This document shows positions 5,249 through 8,352 of a stretch of 8,352 nucleotides of DNA, in pieces. Under the pieces are notes generated by a model. The model did no database searches. It saw only the letters and a list, made by a program, of their open reading frames with translations, and had not been told where the DNA came from. Position 1 is the stretch's first letter, and each line of letters begins with the position of its first letter. A program made the translations under genes and the position numbers. This DNA comes from CAYNFH01 sp964396385. GTDB taxonomy: Bacteria > Armatimonadota > Chthonomonadetes > Chthonomonadales > CAJBBX01. Location: contig CAYNFH010000260.1 of assembly GCA_964396385.1 (NCBI GenBank), positions 1 to 8,352 of the forward strand, in the 5' to 3' direction.

Positions 5249-5383
5249 GCTGTCTCCCCGTCCGGACGCCCTGGGCAGCCGTTATAACCACTCCGACGCC
5301 AGTCTGGCCCGGCGGCAACAACGGGGAGCTACGACCGGGCTGCATTGCAGGACGCCGCCGGCCGGTCAGGTGTTCCACTCGCG

Positions 5384-5413
5384 AAAAAGGGCGCGACCCA
5401 TGAGCCGCGCCCT
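5384..5413 (-). terminator. Intrinsic terminator of the secreted repeat protein gene
   Basis: On the minus strand AGGGCGCG (5413-5406) pairs perfectly with CGCGCCCT (5395-5388) around a 10-base loop and is followed by a T-run (complement of the A-run 5384-5388). It lies 48 bases after the stop of the 5461-5871 gene. The opposite strand lacks a T-run, so the direction is clear. The rest of 5249-5460 holds only the leader of the small secreted ORF. Confidence 0.8.
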
Positions 5414-5460
5414 CCTCCTGACCGTAGTCTGTCGAAACAGGTCACCCTCATCCGTTCCCG

Positions 5461-5871
5461 TTATCGGCGGAATGGATTGTGGTTGCGGAAGTCGCCGCGG
5501 ATGTCATCCCTATCGAAGTCATTGTCGAAGAATCTTCGGTGGAGGAACCTTCGGTGAATGAACCGGCGATGGAACCGGATATCGTCCCTATCGAAGTCGT
5601 TGTCGAAGAACCTTCGGTGCAAGAACCTTCGGTGGAAGAACGGTCGGTGCGAAAACCGAATGTCATCCCTATCGAAGTCGTTGTCGTTGAATCGCCTCAT
5701 GTGGTTGAACTGCCCCAGATGGAGGCCGTTATTGTGGTGGAACCGCGTCTGGCCCAGATGGAGCCCGTTATTGGAGTGAAACCGCATCTGGGCGGGAGCC
5801 TTGCTGGTAGCCAGGAAGAGGACAGCGCCCGCTCCGGCGAGCGTGCCCCAACGAATCAAGGTCCTCAACAT
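5461..5871 (-). CDS. Secreted repeat protein with alternating Asp-rich and His/Arg/Phe blocks
   Basis: The 136-residue product starts with a signal peptide (MLRTLIRWGTLAGAGAVLFL, cleavage likely after APA at residue 27). The mature chain is built from repeats. Two 13-residue units carry RFHxNNGLHLGQ (30-54). Three copies of DNDFDRDDIR start near residues 63, 90 and 116, at spacing 27 then 26, separated by basic aromatic blocks such as FFHRRFLHRRF. The DNDFDRDD core has regularly spaced Asp like calcium-binding loops of thrombospondin type 3 or dockerin proteins, an analogy only. Histidine-rich blocks could bind metals or polyanions. AAGGAG (5879-5884), seven bases upstream, sets the start at ATG 5871; an intrinsic terminator follows. 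No family recognised. The S9 peptidase gene ends 115 bases upstream on the same strand. Confidence 0.75.
   Translation of the reverse strand: MLRTLIRWGTLAGAGAVLFLATSKAPAQMRFHSNNGLHLGQTRFHHNNGLHLGQFNHMRRFNDNDFDRDDIRFSHRPFFHRRFLHRRFFDNDFDRDDIRFHRRFIHRRFLHRRFFDNDFDRDDIRGDFRNHNPFRR
5501..5697 (-). repeat. In-frame DNA tandem repeat (78 and 81 bp units) in the secreted repeat gene
   Basis: Near-identical segments beginning TCATCCCTATCGAAGTC (plus strand) recur at 5501, 5579 and 5660, the last copy partial. Unit lengths of 78 and 81 are multiples of three, so copies can be gained or lost without frameshift. A second pair with a 39-bp period (from 5717 and 5756) encodes the 13-residue units. Confidence 0.85.
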
Positions 5872-5973
5872 TGTTGTGCTCCTTGCTGTTTCAGTGGTCC
5901 GGCCGATCCCTGACCACGGTGCCGGGGGTGCAGGTGAAAGGACCACCCTTAGAGCCCGATTGTTCCTGACCCG

Positions 5974-5998
5974 ATTCCGTCCTCCGTCACCCGTCCTT
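5974..5998. repeat. 7-base repeat array over the S9 peptidase stop (array F)
   Basis: Units TTCCGTC, CTCCGTC, ACCCGTC (about 5975-5995) match the family seen at 4824-4895. The TGA stop of the S9 gene (5987-5989) lies inside the array, so the final Lys-Asp-Gly residues may be repeat-encoded. Confidence 0.55.
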
Positions 5999-8011
5999 CA
6001 GATACCTGTCCAGCCAGACCAGGTTTCGGCGGAGGCGGTCCAGGCGCAGGTCCGGTGGGCCGCCGCGGGAGAGGCCGTGGCTGGATTCCGCCGGGTACCG
6101 CACGAACTCCACCACCTTCCGCTGCTGCCGTAGCGCCGCGAACAGCTCCTCCGCCTGGCCTACCGGGCACCGCAGGTCGCCGTCCGAATGGATAATGAGC
6201 AGCGGGGTGGTGACCTTGCCGGCGAAGTGGAGCGGTGACACGCGCCACAAGTCGCTGGGATCGTCCCATGCGTTCCCCTTGTAGAACTTGCCGTGCTCCC
6301 AGGGGAAGTCGCAAGTCCCGCTCATGCTGTGAATGTTGCCTACAAGCCGGTCCGTGATGGCGCACTTGAAGCGGTCCGTGTGGCCCACCGCCCAGGCCGT
6401 CATGTAACCACCGTAGGAGCCGCCCATGATCGCCATGCGCGAGCCGTCCACGTACGGCAGCGCGGCAGCGTAGTCCGCTTCCGCCTGTACGTCCAGCCAG
6501 TCCCGGCTGCCCCAGTCCCCCTTGATGGCCTGAGTGTGCGCCTCCCCGTACCCCTTGCTGCCGCGTGGGTTGCAGAAGATCACCACGTATCCGTTAGCCG
6601 CCAGCCACTGAAGCTCGTGGAACGGTCCCGCCTGTCCGCCGTACTGCAGCGCGGGCCCGCCGTGGACGTAGACCACGCACGGGTAGCGCTTGGCTGGAGC
6701 GAAGCTGGAGGGCCGCAGGATCCAGCCATGGACCGGGTAGCCGTCCTGGCTGCGGGTCTCGAACACCTCCGGCATCTGCATCTCCGTCTCCGCCAGCAGC
6801 GACTCGTTCACGCGGCTCAGGCGGCGCAGCTCCATGCGGCTGCCGGAGAGCGTGCCCAGGTAGACGTCGGCCAGCTCCGTGGCGTTGCCGATGCTGAGAC
6901 CGAACCGCTGCCCATCCCGGCTGATGCTGAAGCTCCCCATCTCATGGTCGGCGGGGGTGAGCGGCTCCAGGCCGCTGCCGTCTACGTTCACGCGGTACAG
7001 GCGCGTGTCGCCGCGCTCGCTGATGGGGAAGTAGAGCGTTTTGCTGTCCGGCGACCAGATCAGCTCCGCGCCTCCGCCGGCCTCGTGGATGTCCGCGAGG
7101 GTTAGCCAGCCCACCGCCTTATCGGTGGCGCCCGTGAGGTCCTTCGCCTCCTCCGCGCCGCCCGCCGGCACCACCAGGACGCGATGGTTCTTCCCTCCCC
7201 AGGTGTCGTCCGGGTCCGTATGGCCGGCGAAGGCCAGCCACTGACCGTCCGGCGACCAGGCGAGCCCGCTCTTCGGCCCCACCGGCGCGACCACCTGGGT
7301 CAGTGTGCCGCCTTCGGCGGGGGCCGTCCAGATATCGTCGTGGTTGTCCACCAGGTCCCAGTCGTCCCGCCGGTTGGCGACGAACGCCAGGGTCTTGCCG
7401 TCCGGCGACCAGCAGGGCGCGCCGAAGTTCACCGGCTCGTTTGTGATCCGATGCGCCTCGCCGGTGGACGCGTCCGCCACGTACACCTGCCAGTAGGAGT
7501 TGTCCCAGTACCCGAAACCGTCCAGCCGGTAGAAGAGGCGCGTGTGGACGCGTACGGGGCTGGAGGTCCCCTTCTCCTCGCGTTCTTTCTTGGCGGCCAT
7601 GCTCCACTCCGGCGGCGTGGCGCGGTAGAGGAAGGCGATACGGCCGCCGTCCGGCGACCAGGCGAGCGCCTGGATGGCGCCCTCCTCCAGCGTGACGAGC
7701 GGCCGGGCCTCGCCGCCATCCGAGGCGATGGAGTATATCTGCGCTTTCTCCTTGTCCCGGTCGCTGGTGAAGATCACGGTCTTACCATCCGGGGACCAGC
7801 GGGGCGAGCCGTCGCCGTGCTCGTCCGCGGTGAAAGGGCGGACTTCACCCGTATCGGCGTCCGCCATCCAGAGGCGCGTATAGTACTTATTCTTCTCCGC
7901 GTCCGTCCGCTTGACGGTAAAGACGATGCGCCGCCCATCCGGTGCGATCTGCGTCTCACCCACAAGCTGGAAACGAAGCAGGTCTTCCAAATCCACAGGC
8001 CGCTTTGCCAT
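5987..8011 (-). CDS. S9 family serine peptidase (acylaminoacyl-peptidase / oligopeptidase type)
   Basis: This 674-residue, apparently cytoplasmic prolyl-oligopeptidase-clan enzyme cleaves short peptides or N-acylated residues. Residues 1 to about 400 form a seven-bladed TolB/PD40-like propeller, with WSPDG-type motifs near 72, 118, 201, 252 and 319 plus weaker ones at 22 and 363. The alpha/beta hydrolase domain follows (about 410-674). VYVHGGP (447-453) marks the oxyanion region, GGSYGGYMT holds the nucleophile Ser532, HSDGDLRCP the catalytic Asp612, and ESSHGLSRGGPP His645. All triad residues are present and the length is usual. ATG 8011 is preceded by GGAGGAGG (8017-8024) at five bases. No signal peptide is seen. 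Substrate class cannot be fixed from sequence; a link with the secreted repeat protein downstream is unproven. Confidence 0.95.
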   Translation of the reverse strand: MAKRPVDLEDLLRFQLVGETQIAPDGRRIVFTVKRTDAEKNKYYTRLWMADADTGEVRPFTADEHGDGSPRWSPDGKTVIFTSDRDKEKAQIYSIASDGGEARPLVTLEEGAIQALAWSPDGGRIAFLYRATPPEWSMAAKKEREEKGTSSPVRVHTRLFYRLDGFGYWDNSYWQVYVADASTGEAHRITNEPVNFGAPCWSPDGKTLAFVANRRDDWDLVDNHDDIWTAPAEGGTLTQVVAPVGPKSGLAWSPDGQWLAFAGHTDPDDTWGGKNHRVLVVPAGGAEEAKDLTGATDKAVGWLTLADIHEAGGGAELIWSPDSKTLYFPISERGDTRLYRVNVDGSGLEPLTPADHEMGSFSISRDGQRFGLSIGNATELADVYLGTLSGSRMELRRLSRVNESLLAETEMQMPEVFETRSQDGYPVHGWILRPSSFAPAKRYPCVVYVHGGPALQYGGQAGPFHELQWLAANGYVVIFCNPRGSKGYGEAHTQAIKGDWGSRDWLDVQAEADYAAALPYVDGSRMAIMGGSYGGYMTAWAVGHTDRFKCAITDRLVGNIHSMSGTCDFPWEHGKFYKGNAWDDPSDLWRVSPLHFAGKVTTPLLIIHSDGDLRCPVGQAEELFAALRQQRKVVEFVRYPAESSHGLSRGGPPDLRLDRLRRNLVWLDRYLKDG

Positions 8012-8016
8012 GTGAA

Positions 8017-8024
8017 CCTCCTCC
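8017..8024 (-). promoter_or_regulatory. Strong Shine-Dalgarno of the S9 peptidase gene
   Basis: GGAGGAGG on the minus strand, five bases before ATG 8011, is the strongest ribosome site in the window and fixes this start. Its promoter would have to lie in or beyond the 29 bases separating it from the PKD reading frame. Confidence 0.8.
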
Positions 8025-8040
8025 CGGTTTAACTAAGCCT

Positions 8041-8352
8041 ATGGGGTTCGCTTCCCAGCGCCGCATTCCTGCCTGTCTGCCCGGTGCGGGAGGGAATCTC
8101 GCTTGGACAGCGAAGCAGGCCACCACGAGTACCGGCCAGGAAGCGGTGGTGATTTCGGGCCAGTTCACCGACCCCGGGTTCGGTACGGGCGAGACCTTCA
8201 CCGCCAACATCAACTGGGGCGATGGTGCGACCCAGCCGATAACGCCGAGCGTCGTCCAGGGATCGCTCGGGGTCTTGACTACCGGCACTGTTTCGGGCTC
8301 CCACACCTACACCAAGCCAGGAGTTTATACCGCAACGCTGACACTGACCGAC
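8041..8352 (+). CDS. PKD-domain protein, 3' end beyond the window
   Basis: The frame from ATG 8041 is open for 104 codons to the edge. Residues from about 38 match a PKD (polycystic kidney disease) beta-sandwich repeat: SGQFTDPG, the INWGDGA motif, GSHTYTKPGVYTATLTLTD. Such domains occur in large secreted or surface proteins and usually in tandem, so the gene probably continues for many more domains. The N terminus is odd: MGFASQRRIPACLPGAGGNL has no signal peptide, and no Shine-Dalgarno precedes the ATG. The frame is open upstream past the S9 start as well, so ATG 8041 is provisional. The true start may be elsewhere, or this may be a 5'-truncated copy. Confidence 0.65.
   Translation, partial: MGFASQRRIPACLPGAGGNLAWTAKQATTSTGQEAVVISGQFTDPGFGTGETFTANINWGDGATQPITPSVVQGSLGVLTTGTVSGSHTYTKPGVYTATLTLTD

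Noticed and set aside
5479..5913. Long open frame on the plus strand antisense to the secreted repeat protein, rich in Val/Glu/Pro
   Set aside because: It is a mirror of the in-frame repeats. The minus strand has the ribosome site, signal peptide and terminator; the plus frame has none.
7030..7800. Recurring GTCCGGCGACCA-type DNA words in the S9 gene
   Set aside because: They encode the WSPDG propeller motifs, so they follow from the protein fold rather than a DNA repeat.

Overview
This is a GC-rich bacterial chromosomal window carrying mostly housekeeping-type genes, with no phage, transposase, integrase or CRISPR signal. Shine-Dalgarno sites precede several genes. The mixture of a TFIIB-type zinc-ribbon protein, Maf, Mrp, a large S9 acyl-peptidase with a PD40 propeller, a PKD-domain protein and many short-period intergenic repeats fits an environmental lineage such as Armatimonadota, Chloroflexota or Planctomycetota. 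That placement is an inference from style; no marker here fixes the phylum.

Layout. Bases 1-140 hold the possible end of an upstream gene and an inverted array of 8-base repeats. On the plus strand follow a two-zinc-ribbon protein (158-661) and a Maf nucleotide pyrophosphatase (about 759-1460). The Maf gene has no ordinary start and carries an in-frame palindromic insertion. From 1476 to 4808 the genes are on the minus strand, in transcription order: Mrp/ApbC Fe-S carrier (4808-3747), an endonuclease IV fused in frame to a MoaD-like sulfur carrier (3664-2543), MoaE (2546-2115, ATGA overlap), and a small membrane-anchored protein of unknown function (1970-1476). From 5027 to 8011, also on the minus strand, lie an S9 peptidase (8011-5987), a secreted repeat protein rich in His, Arg, Phe and Asp (5871-5461) followed by a good intrinsic terminator, and a short secreted cationic peptide (5248-5027). 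At the right edge a PKD-domain coding region runs off the window on the plus strand.

How the genes may work together. MoaD and MoaE are the two subunits of molybdopterin synthase, so the Nfo-MoaD and MoaE genes form a molybdenum-cofactor pair with a DNA-repair enzyme welded to the sulfur carrier. Mrp just upstream is an Fe-S cluster carrier and could serve Fe-S enzymes of the same pathway, but no other moa gene is in view. Maf is a separate nucleotide house-cleaning function. The two secreted small proteins and the S9 peptidase share a strand, but nothing shows that they form a functional unit.

The most unusual items are the Nfo-MoaD fusion, whose carrier tail ends Gly-Gly-Gln instead of Gly-Gly; a set of 7- and 8-base tandem arrays, often as inverted pairs, that occupy gene boundaries and in three cases abut or contain the start codon; a palindromic element translated inside Maf; and the secreted protein with alternating Asp-rich and His/Arg/Phe blocks.
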